Part shown: positions 35,539 to 43,972 of the stretch, in pieces
Layout of the letters: every line of letters begins with the position of its first letter
How positions within the stretch are numbered: the first letter of the stretch is position 1
Source of the DNA: Sphingomonas taxi
GTDB taxonomy: Bacteria; Pseudomonadota; Alphaproteobacteria; Sphingomonadales; Sphingomonadaceae
Assembly: GCA_003240625.1 (NCBI GenBank)
Contig: QFMX01000008.1
Location: 1 to 64,000, forward strand
Reading direction: 5' to 3'
DNA length: 64,000 nt
The notes under the pieces: model-generated
What the model was told of the DNA's origin: nothing
Database searches by the model: none
Seen by the model: the letters and a program-made list of their open reading frames with translations, nothing else
Made by a program: the position numbers and the translations under genes

Positions 35539-35865
35539 TTAGCGCTCGTGCTCGTCCTGCGGCGTCTCGACGCCGAGGTCGTCGTCGCCGCCGAGATCGA
35601 CTTCATCGTCCGCCGACGGCTCTTCGTCCTCGCCGGTGATCGAAGCGATGTCCTCTTCCTCGTCATCCTCGAGATCCGCGTCCGGCTTCTTGGTGTCGGG
35701 CTTGGCGACCTCGAACGGCAGCGGCTGCTTCGACTTCAGGATGGGCTCGGGCTCCCACGCATACCCGCACTCGATGCAGGTCACGGGGTCGGCTTTTTCG
35801 AGGTCGTAGAAACGCGTCGCGCATTTCGGGCACGAACGCTTCGTGCCCCATTCCGGCTTGATCAT
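35539..35865 (-). CDS. TIGR02300-family (FYDLN acid) protein
   Basis: The 108-residue protein starts MIKPEWGTKRSCPKCATRFY and contains the family's FYDLEKADPVTCIECG, a CxxC...CxxC zinc ribbon. Its long tail is almost entirely acidic (DLEDDEEEDIASITGEDEE and further). The family is an alphaproteobacterial hallmark of unknown function, often next to tRNA-Ala and aroA as here. The longer upstream frame is not protein-like, so I use the ATG at 35865. Confidence 0.92.
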   Translation of the reverse strand: MIKPEWGTKRSCPKCATRFYDLEKADPVTCIECGYAWEPEPILKSKQPLPFEVAKPDTKKPDADLEDDEEEDIASITGEDEEPSADDEVDLGGDDDLGVETPQDEHER

Positions 35866-35963
35866 GCCGATAGAACCTTTCGAATGGATAGATTGTGAGG
35901 GATGCCCTCGCAAAGTGGGCGCGCCTTGCCATAGCGCAAGGCCACTGTCAAAAGCCCGGCCCC

Positions 35964-37298
35964 ATGGCACACCCCCTCCCCCAGCCGCTCGACGTCGTCG
36001 CACGCGGTCCTTTGACCGGTTCGATCGCGGTCCCCGGCGACAAGTCGATCAGCCACCGCGCGTTGATGTTCGCCAGCCTCGCAGTCGGCACCAGTCGGAT
36101 CGAGGGTCTGCTGGAGGGCGAGGACGTGCTCGCCACCGCCGCAGCGATGCGCGCGATGGGGGCGACGATCGAGCGCGGCGAGGACGGGATCTGGACCGTG
36201 GACGGCGTCGGCGTAGGCGGCCTGCTCCAGCCCGAGACCGCGCTGGAGATGGGCAATTCGGGGACGTCGACGCGGTTGCTGATGGGGCTGGTGTCGAGCC
36301 ATCCGATCACCTGCACCTTTACCGGCGACGCCTCGTTGTCGGGGCGACCGATGGGGCGGGTGATCGAGCCGCTGTCGCAGATGGGCGCGGACATCACGTC
36401 GTCGCCGGGCGGGCGGCTGCCGTTGATGGTGCGCGGGATGTGCCCGGCGGTGCCGATCGAATACACGCTGCCGGTCGCGTCGGCGCAGGTGAAGTCGGCG
36501 ATTTTGCTCGCGGGGCTCAACACGCCGGGGATCACGCGGGTCATCGAACCGGTCGCGACGCGCGATCATAGCGAGCGGATGCTGACCGGGTTCGGCGCTA
36601 AGCTGACCGTCGAGGAAACCGCGGCCGGGCGGATCATCTCGATCACCGGCGAAGCGGAGCTGAAACCGCAGGATATCGTCGTGCCGGGCGATCCGTCGTC
36701 GTCGGCGTTCTGGCTGGTCGCGGCGTCGATCGTGCCGGGGTCGGACATCGTCGTGCGCAACGTCGGGCTGAACCCGACGCGGATCGGGATCGTCACGGCT
36801 TTGCGCATGATGGGCGCGGACATCACCGAGCTCGACCCGCGCACCGTCGGCGGCGAGCCGGTCGCGGACCTGAGGGTCCGGCATGCGCCGCTTATCGCGA
36901 TCGAAGTGCCGGCCGATCTCGCGCCGAGCATGATCGACGAATACCCGGTGCTGTTCGTCGCCGCCGCCTTCGCGACCGGGACGACGGTCGCACGCGGCGC
37001 GCATGAATTGCGCGTCAAGGAATCGGACCGGATCACGACGATGCGGATCGCGCTCGAAGCGTGCGGCGTCGTTTGCGAAGAGTTCGAAGACGGCATGGCG
37101 ATCACCGGCTCTGGCGGCGCGGCGATGCGCGGCGGCGCTCGGGTGGCCTCGAAACTCGATCACCGGATCGCGATGAGCATGGTGGTCGCGGGGCTCGGTG
37201 CGGCCGAACCGATCACGATCGATGATGTATCGCCGGTGGCGACCAGCTATCCGGTGTTCTTCCGGTCGCTCGACACGCTTACCGGCTTGGGGAATTAA
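35964..37298 (+). CDS. aroA: 3-phosphoshikimate 1-carboxyvinyltransferase (EPSP synthase)
   Basis: The 444-residue shikimate-pathway enzyme has GSIAVPGDKSISHRALMFAS near the N-terminus (phosphoenolpyruvate/shikimate-phosphate binding), EMGNSGTSTRLLMGLVSS, ARDHSERML-like TRDHSERMLTGFG, and LRVKESDRITTM. VPGDKSISHRA with TSTRLLMG places it among class II-like enzymes. The ATG at 35964 opens the conserved sequence. Cytidylate kinase starts one base after the stop. Confidence 0.95.
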   Translation: MAHPLPQPLDVVARGPLTGSIAVPGDKSISHRALMFASLAVGTSRIEGLLEGEDVLATAAAMRAMGATIERGEDGIWTVDGVGVGGLLQPETALEMGNSGTSTRLLMGLVSSHPITCTFTGDASLSGRPMGRVIEPLSQMGADITSSPGGRLPLMVRGMCPAVPIEYTLPVASAQVKSAILLAGLNTPGITRVIEPVATRDHSERMLTGFGAKLTVEETAAGRIISITGEAELKPQDIVVPGDPSSSAFWLVAASIVPGSDIVVRNVGLNPTRIGIVTALRMMGADITELDPRTVGGEPVADLRVRHAPLIAIEVPADLAPSMIDEYPVLFVAAAFATGTTVARGAHELRVKESDRITTMRIALEACGVVCEEFEDGMAITGSGGAAMRGGARVASKLDHRIAMSMVVAGLGAAEPITIDDVSPVATSYPVFFRSLDTLTGLGN

Positions 37299-37299
37299 G

Positions 37300-37938
37300 A
37301 TGATCATCGCAGTCGACGGTCCGGCGGCATCGGGCAAGGGCACGATCGCGCGGGCCTTGGCCAAGCATTATGGGTTGCCGTATCTCGATACCGGGCTGTT
37401 GTACCGCGCGGTCGCGTTGAGCGTGGCGCGGATGGGGCTCGATCCGGAAACCGAAGCCGACGCGGTCGCGGCCTGCGATTTCAGCGATGCGCTGCTAAGC
37501 GATCCGGCGTTGCGCGACGACGAGATCGGCGCGCTGGCGTCGGTGGTGTCGGCGCATCCGCTGGTCCGCGCGGCGCTGCTGCACCGGCAGAAGCGGTTTG
37601 CGGCGCAGGAGGGTGGCGCGATCCTCGACGGGCGTGACATCGGGACCGTGATCGCGCCGGATGCGGACGCGAAGCTGTTCGTGAAGGCTACGCCGAATAT
37701 TCGGGCGCAGCGTCGGCATGCGGAGTTGCAGGCTCGGGGGGGGACGGCGAGTAAGGATCGGGTGCTGGCGGATATCCGGGCTCGGGATGCTCGGGATAGC
37801 GGGCGGTCTACTGCGCCGCTGGTTATGGCGGCGGATGCGGCGTTGCTGGATACGAGTTTTCTGTCGATCGAGGCTTCGGTGCAGCGGGCGGTGGCGTTGG
37901 TGGAGGCGCAGCGGGCGAAGAAGGCCGCTTCGGTTTAA
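37300..37938 (+). CDS. cmk: Cytidylate kinase
   Basis: The 212-residue protein starts MIIAVDGPAASGKGTIARAL, a P-loop of the CMP kinase family, followed by YGLPYLDTGLLYRAVALSVA and DGRDIGTVIAPDADAKLFVK. It phosphorylates CMP/dCMP. It starts one base after the aroA stop and precedes rpsA, the standard aroA-cmk-rpsA order. Codons toward the 3' end become unusually G-rich, but the family core is intact. Confidence 0.95.
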   Translation: MIIAVDGPAASGKGTIARALAKHYGLPYLDTGLLYRAVALSVARMGLDPETEADAVAACDFSDALLSDPALRDDEIGALASVVSAHPLVRAALLHRQKRFAAQEGGAILDGRDIGTVIAPDADAKLFVKATPNIRAQRRHAELQARGGTASKDRVLADIRARDARDSGRSTAPLVMAADAALLDTSFLSIEASVQRAVALVEAQRAKKAASV

Positions 37939-37963
37939 GCCACTCCCCTCTCAGCAGCGGCGA

Positions 37964-38067
37964 CCACCCCGGCGAAGGCCGGGGCCCAACTGGAACGTCC
38001 GCAGTAACGAAGCCCGGTGCTCAGTTAGCGACGTCCCCCAATTGGGCCCCGGCCTTCGCCGGGGTGG
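37964..38067. repeat. Palindromic intergenic repeat (family C, long form)
   Basis: The ends CCACCCCGGCGAAGGCCGGG and its reverse complement (CCCGGCCTTCGCCGGGGTGG) form a long hairpin around about 60 bases. The 400-base gap 37939-38338 holds only this repeat and two more palindromes. Confidence 0.75.
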
Positions 38068-38103
38068 TTTCTCTGTTGGGGTAGCTACCTTGAACCAACA
38101 CTG

Positions 38104-38158
38104 TTTCCCCCGCGAAGGCGGGGACCCAGACTGGGCTCCCGCCTCCGCGGGAGAACAA
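38104..38158. repeat. Palindromic intergenic repeat (family C, short form)
   Basis: TTCCCCCGCGAAGGCGGGGA...CCAGACTGGGCTCCCGCCTCCGCGGGAG. It is a near copy of the repeat at 56921-56976. Confidence 0.7.
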
Positions 38159-38187
38159 GGAAGCGGGGGCGAACGCACCTTCTTCCC

Positions 38188-38300
38188 GCCCCCCTCCCTG
38201 GAAGGGAGGGGTTGGGGGTGGGTTGGCTAGCTTGTGCCATTCCCGATCGTCTATGCGGAAGCCGACCCACCCCCTGCCCCTCCCTTCCAGGGAGGGGGGA
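38188..38300. repeat. Palindromic intergenic repeat (family A)
   Basis: The arms are CCCTCCCTGGAAGGGAGGGG plus TTGGGGGTGGGT, with the reverse complement ending in CCCTTCCAGGGAGGGGG. A truncated extra arm (CTCCCTTCCAAGGGAG) follows at about 38309-38326. Confidence 0.75.
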
Positions 38301-38338
38301 TTAGAGTGCTCCCTTCCAAGGGAGAGGATCGCCGCGTC

Positions 38339-38596
38339 CTAAAGCGCAGTAACCAGCGCAACCGCCCCGAACACCACCCCAGGAAAATTCGCCACGACGA
38401 TCGGCCAGTCCCGCTTGTCCTTCAAAAACCCATACCCTACCCACAGCGCGCAATTCACCATCGTCGCGAACGGCTGGACCACCGATCCCTTCTGACCCGC
38501 AAGGTTCAGCATGATCTGGTCGATGTACGACAGGTACATCACGATCGCCGTCACGGTGGCGACCCAGCCCAGCACGAGAATACCGCGTTCGTTCAA
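38339..38596 (-). CDS. SemiSWEET-family (PQ-loop) small sugar transporter
   Basis: The protein has about 85 residues and three membrane segments, the half-size form of SWEET transporters. VTAIVMYLSYIDQIMLNLAG carries the PQ-loop position (here YIDQ), followed by VVQPFATMVNCALWVGYGFL and DWPIVVANFPGVVFGAVALV. As a dimer it would move sugars by facilitated diffusion. The likely start is TTG at 38596 with AGGAG 7 bases upstream; an upstream TTG would add ten residues. It interrupts the usual cmk-rpsA adjacency, on the opposite strand. Confidence 0.85.
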   Translation of the reverse strand: MNERGILVLGWVATVTAIVMYLSYIDQIMLNLAGQKGSVVQPFATMVNCALWVGYGFLKDKRDWPIVVANFPGVVFGAVALVTAL

Positions 38597-38871
38597 ATCT
38601 TCGCTCCTGTTGTGAGCAGCCCCCAACGAAGCCGAGCCGAACTTGCTCCGAGACCCGGTTTCGGCTATACGGAACTGTCCGGCGAGCGATGCTCGTGGAG
38701 GAAGGCGCGGAGACCCACGAGTCTCACGCGCCGTTTTCGCATTCAGCGTCTACGTCCTCCGCGCCTTGTGCCGTCCGGATGCTGCGCCGGCGTTCGGTCG
38801 TCGCGGCAACGAAGGCCAAGACCAGCGGACCCAACCGCTTGGCCGGAAACAGACTAGGATTACTGAATTCT

Positions 38872-40590
38872 ATGGCAACCCAGGTAATGCCGACCCGCGA
38901 CGATTTCGCGGCGATGCTGAACGAAACGCTCGGCGACGCCGACAGCTTCGAGGGCCGTGTGGTGCATGGCACCGTGACCGGCATCGAGAACGACATGGCC
39001 GTCATCGACGTCGGTCTGAAGTCGGAAGGCCGCGTGCCGCTTCGCGAATTCGCAGCGCCGGGCCAGAAGGCTGACCTCAAGGTCGGCGACGAAGTCGAAG
39101 TCTATGTCGACCGCGTCGAGAACGTCCACGGCGAAGCGATGCTCAGCCGCGACCGCGCCCGTCGCGAAGCCGCATGGGACAAGCTGGAAACCGAATTCTC
39201 CAAGACGACCCGCGTCGAAGGCGTGATCTTCGGCCGCGTGAAGGGTGGCTTCACCGTCGACCTGAACGGCGCCGTAGCCTTCCTGCCCGGTTCGCAGGTC
39301 GATATCCGCCCCGTGCGCGATGTCACCCCGCTGATGGACATCCCCCAGCCGTTCCAGATCCTGAAGATGGACCGCAAGCGCGGCAACATCGTCGTGTCGC
39401 GTCGCGCCGTTCTCGAAGAGACGCGCGCAGAGCAGCGTTCGGGCCTGATCCTGAGCCTGGCCGAGGGCCAGATCATCGACGGCGTCGTCAAGAACATCAC
39501 CGATTACGGTGCGTTCGTTGACCTCGGCGGCATCGATGGCCTGCTGCACGTCACCGATCTCAGCTACAAGCGCGTCGGTCACCCGAGCGAAGTCCTGAAC
39601 ATCGGCGACACCGTCAAGGTGCAGATCATCCGCATCAACAAGGACACCCAGCGCATCAGCCTCGGCATGAAGCAGCTGGAGAGCGATCCCTGGGATGGCG
39701 CGATGGTCAAGTACCCGGTCGGCGCAAAGCTCACCGGCCGCGTCACGAACATCACCGAATATGGTGCGTTCGTCGAGCTGGAAGCGGGCATCGAGGGCCT
39801 CGTCCACGTGTCGGAAATGTCCTGGACCAAGAAGAACGTCCATCCGGGCAAGATCGTGTCGACCTCGCAGGAAGTCGACGTCATGGTCCTCGAAGTCGAT
39901 TCCGAGAAGCGTCGCATCTCGCTCGGCCTGAAGCAGGCCCAGGCCAATCCTTGGGAGGCATTCGCTGCCGCTCATCCGATCGGTTCGACCGTCGAAGGCG
40001 AAGTCAAGAACGCGACCGAGTTCGGTCTGTTCATCGGCCTCGACAACGACGTCGACGGCATGGTCCACATGTCCGACATCGCCTGGGGTGTTTCGGGCGA
40101 GGACGCGCTCAACCTGCATCGCAAGGGTGAGACCGTCGAGGCCGTGGTTCTCGACATCGACGCCGAGAAGGAGCGTATCTCGCTCGGCATGAAGCAGCTC
40201 GAGCGTGGCGGGCCATCGGCCGGCGGCATCGCAGCAGCAGGCGACAAGCTGAACAAGAACGCGATCGTCACGGTCACCGTTCTCGAAGTCCGCGATGCGG
40301 GCCTCGAAGTGCAGCAGGGCGACGATGGCGCCACCGGCTTCATCAAGCGCACCGATCTGGGTCGCGATCGCGACGAGCAGCGTCCGGAGCGTTTCCAGGT
40401 CGGCCAGAAGTTCGACGCGATGGTCACCGGCTTCGACCGTTCGAAGAAGCCCACCTTCTCGATCAAGGCGATGCAGATCTCCGAAGAGAAGCAGGCCGTC
40501 GCGCAGTACGGGTCTTCGGACTCGGGCGCGACGCTCGGCAACATCCTGGGCGAGGCCCTCAAGGCTCGCACGGACGCCGAGAAGAAGTAA
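38872..40590 (+). CDS. rpsA: 30S ribosomal protein S1
   Basis: The 572-residue protein has six S1 (OB-fold) repeats, seen as recurring GRVVHGTVTGIENDMAVIDV, GVVKNITDYGAFVDLGGIDG, GRVTNITEYGAFVELEAGIE and GEVKNATEFGLFIGLDNDVD blocks. It binds mRNA and supports translation initiation. The start at 38872 (MATQVMPTRDDF) matches the family; the longer frame upstream is not protein-like. It is followed by a strong terminator and then ihfB. Confidence 0.96.
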   Translation: MATQVMPTRDDFAAMLNETLGDADSFEGRVVHGTVTGIENDMAVIDVGLKSEGRVPLREFAAPGQKADLKVGDEVEVYVDRVENVHGEAMLSRDRARREAAWDKLETEFSKTTRVEGVIFGRVKGGFTVDLNGAVAFLPGSQVDIRPVRDVTPLMDIPQPFQILKMDRKRGNIVVSRRAVLEETRAEQRSGLILSLAEGQIIDGVVKNITDYGAFVDLGGIDGLLHVTDLSYKRVGHPSEVLNIGDTVKVQIIRINKDTQRISLGMKQLESDPWDGAMVKYPVGAKLTGRVTNITEYGAFVELEAGIEGLVHVSEMSWTKKNVHPGKIVSTSQEVDVMVLEVDSEKRRISLGLKQAQANPWEAFAAAHPIGSTVEGEVKNATEFGLFIGLDNDVDGMVHMSDIAWGVSGEDALNLHRKGETVEAVVLDIDAEKERISLGMKQLERGGPSAGGIAAAGDKLNKNAIVTVTVLEVRDAGLEVQQGDDGATGFIKRTDLGRDRDEQRPERFQVGQKFDAMVTGFDRSKKPTFSIKAMQISEEKQAVAQYGSSDSGATLGNILGEALKARTDAEKK

Positions 40591-40614
40591 GCTCAACGGC
40601 TTAGCGAAGATTTG

Positions 40615-40646
40615 GCCCGGCATGTCGCGACATGCCGGGCTTTTTC
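40615..40646 (+). terminator. Rho-independent terminator of rpsA
   Basis: GCCCGGCATGTCGCGACATG continues as CCGGGC, giving a perfect stem of over ten base pairs, followed directly by TTTTTCTT. Confidence 0.92.
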
Positions 40647-40749
40647 TTGTCTGGGCCACTTTGGTTTTTGACTGTCCCTCAATTGGTGCTAATGACTCGC
40701 AGATTGACATGTATCAACTTTCAAGCTCTTAGAATGGGCGGGGGCTCGA

Positions 40750-41028
40750 ATGATCCGATCTGAACTGGTCCTGAAGATCGCCGAGGCGCATCCGGACCTT
40801 CAACCGAACGAAGTCGAGCTGATCGTCAGCACGTTCTTCGACGAGATTTCCAAGCGACTGGCCGCCGACGGCCGGGTCGAACTGCGCGGTTTCGGCGCTT
40901 TCTCGACGCGCGCACGCGATGCCCGCACCGGCCGAAATCCCCGTACCGGCGAAGTCGTCGACGTCGAGGCAAAGCGCGTGCCGTATTTCAAGCCCGGCAA
41001 GGAAATGCGCGCCCGCCTCAACGTCTGA
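40750..41028 (+). CDS. ihfB: Integration host factor beta subunit
   Basis: The 92-residue protein is a DNABII-family DNA-bending protein. MIRSELVLKIAEAHPDLQ, RVELRGFGAFSTRARDARTG and the DNA-intercalating arm GRNPRTGEVVDVEAKRVPYF are conserved. It acts as a heterodimer with IhfA. Position directly after rpsA is usual and favours IhfB over HU. Downstream, at about 41040-41063, is a GGGGC...GCCCC hairpin without a T-run. Confidence 0.93.
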   Translation: MIRSELVLKIAEAHPDLQPNEVELIVSTFFDEISKRLAADGRVELRGFGAFSTRARDARTGRNPRTGEVVDVEAKRVPYFKPGKEMRARLNV

Positions 41029-41150
41029 GCTGGGCGTAGGGGCTTCGGTGTTCGAGGCCCCCGATCACGCCAGACGATCATGGCCAACAGGCGTTAATAT
41101 GCCCGACATGGGTTGACCCGGCGAGCGACCTCGTCTTGTTGGCGGTGTGT

Positions 41151-41234
41151 GCGGACGTGGCGAAACCGGTAGACGCAGGAGACTTAAAATCTCCCTCCCT
41201 AGGAGTGCGGGTTCGAGTCCCGCCGTCCGCACCA
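41151..41234 (+). tRNA. tRNA-Leu (anticodon TAA)
   Basis: GCGGACGTGGCGAAACCGGT starts a class II tRNA with the anticodon stem GGAGA/TCTCC around CTTAAAA (anticodon TAA), a short variable arm (CCTCCCTAGGAGT), GTTCGAGTC and an encoded CCA. Confidence 0.95.
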
Positions 41235-42688
41235 TTCGGGCTGTCCTGCTGGCTGGCGGCATCGCGGTATCCGCCGCCGCGCTGAGCGGGTGCGATCGCC
41301 GGCCCGATACCGGGGTAGTCGTCGCCAGCGCGATCGGCGCCCCGCCCCGCGTCGCCGACGCCAGCCGCGTCGTGCTCGACACCCCCTCGCGGCTGATGAT
41401 GGACTCCACCGCGCAGGGGCTCGTGCGGTTCGATGCCGCCGGGCAGATCGAGCCGGGCCTTGCCGAGCGCTGGATCGTGATCGACGGCGGCATGAGCTAC
41501 ATCTTTCGCCTGCGCGAAGGCGACTGGGGCGACGGTACGCCGGTCACCGCGGACCAGGTGGTGGCGATGCTGGAGCGCCAGATCGCGCCGAACTCGCGCA
41601 ATCCGCTCGCGCCGTTCCTGACCGCGATCGACGAGATCGTCGTGATGACGCCGCAGGTGATCGAGGTTCGGCTGTCCCGCCCCCGCCCCGACCTGCTGAA
41701 ACTGTTCGCGCAACCCGAGCTGGCATTGCTCCGCCTGCGCCCCTCGGGCGGGAGCGGTCCGTTTCGCGTCCTGCACCGTGGCCGTGCGCCATTGTTGCGT
41801 CCCGCCTTCGATCCGAACCAGGCCGACCCCGACGACCAGCGCGAGGCCAAGCCCGAGGAGGACGTCCGGCTGATCGGCGAACGTGCCGCACGCGCGATCG
41901 CGCGGTTCGCCAATCGCGATTCCGATCTGGTCAGTGGCGGCAGTTTCGTCGACTGGCCGCTGCTGGCGACGACAGACATCGCCGCGGGCAACGTTCGCGT
42001 CGACCCCGCGGTCGGCCTGTTCGGACTCGCGATCGTTCGCCGCGACGGGTTCCTTGCCGACCCTGCCAACCGCGCCGCGGTGGCCGAGGCGATCGATCGC
42101 ACGGCGCTGACCGCGGCGATCGCACCCGCCTGGGATCCTGCCGACCGGATTCTGCCCGACATCCTCGATTCCGCCGCGCTGCCACAGGTGCCCGCCTGGA
42201 CGCTGCTGACGCAGGACGAACGCCGCGCCGCAGCCCGGCAGAGGGTCGCGGCCTGGACTGGTGGACCGATCGCGCTGCGGATCGCGCTGCCGGCGGGGCC
42301 CGGCGCCACGCTCTTCTATGCGCAGGTCGCCGCATCGCTGATCGCGGTCGGGATCACGCCGATCCGCGTCGGCTTGCGCGATGCCGCGGACCTGAAGCTG
42401 GTCGATGCGGTCGCGCCCTATGACAGTGCGCGCTGGTATCTGGCGACTGCGTGCGTGGTGTGCGGCGACGTGGCGCAGGCCGCCCTTGAAGCAGCGCGCG
42501 AGGCACCCACGCTGGTCGAGCGCGGGGCGCGGATTGCGGCGGCGGATGCGGCGCTGAACGAGGACGTCGCCTTCATCCCCCTCGCCCGGCCGCTGCGCTG
42601 GTCGCTGGTGTCGCCACGACTGCGGCAATGGCAGGCGAACCCGCGCGCGTGGCACCCGTTGAACCGGCTACGCGCCGATACCAACTAA
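41234..42688 (+). CDS. Family-5 solute-binding lipoprotein with no canonical start codon
   Basis: The protein has about 485 residues. LLAGGIAVSAAALSGC is a lipoprotein signal with the lipobox cysteine. DTPSRLMMDSTAQGLVRFDA, FRLREGDWGDGTPVTADQVV and SRWYLATACVVCG-type segments (here SARWYLATACVVCG) fit SBP_bac_5 oligopeptide/nickel-binding proteins. No ATG, GTG or TTG lies between the tRNA-Leu and the signal peptide. The frame extends upstream only through the tRNA to a GTG at 41147. The given start (ATT, sharing the tRNA's last A) is a placeholder; CTG at 41246 is an alternative. No permease genes are adjacent. Confidence 0.75.
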   Translation: MRAVLLAGGIAVSAAALSGCDRRPDTGVVVASAIGAPPRVADASRVVLDTPSRLMMDSTAQGLVRFDAAGQIEPGLAERWIVIDGGMSYIFRLREGDWGDGTPVTADQVVAMLERQIAPNSRNPLAPFLTAIDEIVVMTPQVIEVRLSRPRPDLLKLFAQPELALLRLRPSGGSGPFRVLHRGRAPLLRPAFDPNQADPDDQREAKPEEDVRLIGERAARAIARFANRDSDLVSGGSFVDWPLLATTDIAAGNVRVDPAVGLFGLAIVRRDGFLADPANRAAVAEAIDRTALTAAIAPAWDPADRILPDILDSAALPQVPAWTLLTQDERRAAARQRVAAWTGGPIALRIALPAGPGATLFYAQVAASLIAVGITPIRVGLRDAADLKLVDAVAPYDSARWYLATACVVCGDVAQAALEAAREAPTLVERGARIAAADAALNEDVAFIPLARPLRWSLVSPRLRQWQANPRAWHPLNRLRADTN

Positions 42689-43119
42689 TGGTCATGAACC
42701 CACGCGTCACCCGCATCGCCTCCGGCTCGATCCTGGAAACCCTGCCGATGGGCAAGGACGCGCTGTCCGTCCGCCGCCGCGTCGAGGCGATGGAGCGCGT
42801 GATGGAGGGGCTGTTCGTCATCCCCGGTACCAATCGCAAGGTCGGCATGGACGTCGTGCTCGACCTGATCCCGTTCGCCGGCAGCACGATTGCTGCGGCG
42901 GTCGGCGGATGGATGGTCTGGGAAGCGCGCAACATCGGCATGTCGAAGCTCCAGATGGCGCGGATGTTCGGCAATGTCGGCGTCGACTGGGCGCTGGGCA
43001 TGATCCCGTTCGTCGGCGCGGTGCCCGATTTCTTCTTCCGTTCCAACACGCGGAACCTGCGGATCATCAAGCGCCACCTGGACAAGCATCATCCGTCGAC
43101 GACCACGCTCGAGGGATAA
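42688..43119 (+). CDS. DUF4112-family small membrane protein
   Basis: The 143-residue protein has two hydrophobic segments. GTNRKVGMDVVLDLIPFAGS, TIAAAVGGWMVWEARNIGMS and GVDWALGMIPFVGAVPDFFF contain the repeated D..IPF.G pattern of DUF4112. Function is unknown. Its ATG overlaps the preceding lipoprotein's stop (TAATG), so the two are translationally coupled; ATG at 42694 is an alternative. Confidence 0.88.
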   Translation: MVMNPRVTRIASGSILETLPMGKDALSVRRRVEAMERVMEGLFVIPGTNRKVGMDVVLDLIPFAGSTIAAAVGGWMVWEARNIGMSKLQMARMFGNVGVDWALGMIPFVGAVPDFFFRSNTRNLRIIKRHLDKHHPSTTTLEG

Positions 43120-43246
43120 CCGCGCGGCCCTGCTTTCAGGCTGAGACGTCTGCGCTTTTCACGTTCGTCCAGGACGCATAGCATCGATGCCAACGGGCAT
43201 CGGGCGCAGAAACATACCGAACACATGCCCGGATTAGGATCGCGCC

Positions 43247-43972
43247 ATGTATCCCAATTCCGTTCTTCCCGATGCGGCCAAACCCGTGTTGCTGGTGGTC
43301 GACGACGACCAGATGATCCGCACCCTGCTCGCCGAGAGCCTCGGCATGCACGGCTATCAGGTCGAAACCGCCACGAATGCGCGTGACATGGATGCCGTAC
43401 TGGCGCGGCGCAGCGTATCGCTGATCCTGCTCGACGTCATGATGCCCGGCGAAGACGGCCTGTCCGTCTGTCGTCGGTTGGCGGGCGTCGGCGCGCCGCC
43501 GGTCGTGCTGTTGAGCGCGCTGGGCGACGAACCCGATCGGATCCTGGGGCTCGAGATCGGGGCGAGCCATTACCTGTCCAAGCCGTGCAGCCCACGCGAG
43601 ATCCTCGCGACCGTCCGCGCCGCGTTGCGCGCGCGCGAGATCCAGGATGCGGGCGAGAGCCGATCGTTCGGCTTTCTCGGCTGGCGGGTCGACTTCGCCG
43701 CGCACGAACTGTTCGATCCCGAAGGCACGCTGATCGACCTGACCGATGGCGAATTTGCGGTGCTGCGTGCGTTCGTCGAGCGGCCGCGCCGCGTGCTGGC
43801 GCGCGATGCGCTGCTGGAGGCGGCGCGCGGCCCCGATACCGAAGCGTTCGATCGCGCGATCGACGTGCAGGTCAGCCGATTGCGGCGCAAGCTCCGGTCG
43901 CGCGGCGACGAGATCATCCGGACGATCCGCAACGAAGGCTATTTCTTCGTGCCCCGCGTCGCACGCCAGTGA
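43247..43972 (+). CDS. OmpR-family response regulator
   Basis: The 241-residue protein has a receiver domain over residues 10-125: VLLVVDDDQMIRTLLAESLG with the acidic pocket, ILLDVMMPGEDGLSVC with the phosphoacceptor aspartate, and YLSKPCSPREIL with the conserved lysine. A winged-helix output domain follows (LTDGEFAVLRAFVERPRRVL, then DVQVSRLRRKLRSRGDEIIR). Its TGA overlaps the GTG of the sensor kinase gene. Confidence 0.93.
   Translation: MYPNSVLPDAAKPVLLVVDDDQMIRTLLAESLGMHGYQVETATNARDMDAVLARRSVSLILLDVMMPGEDGLSVCRRLAGVGAPPVVLLSALGDEPDRILGLEIGASHYLSKPCSPREILATVRAALRAREIQDAGESRSFGFLGWRVDFAAHELFDPEGTLIDLTDGEFAVLRAFVERPRRVLARDALLEAARGPDTEAFDRAIDVQVSRLRRKLRSRGDEIIRTIRNEGYFFVPRVARQ

Noticed and set aside
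38860..40710. 616-codon minus-strand open frame opposite rpsA
   Set aside because: It mirrors the codon pattern of the S1 repeats and has no protein-like features of its own.
41036..41064. Hairpin after ihfB considered as a terminator
   Set aside because: A good 9-bp stem but no T-run follows in the direction of transcription.
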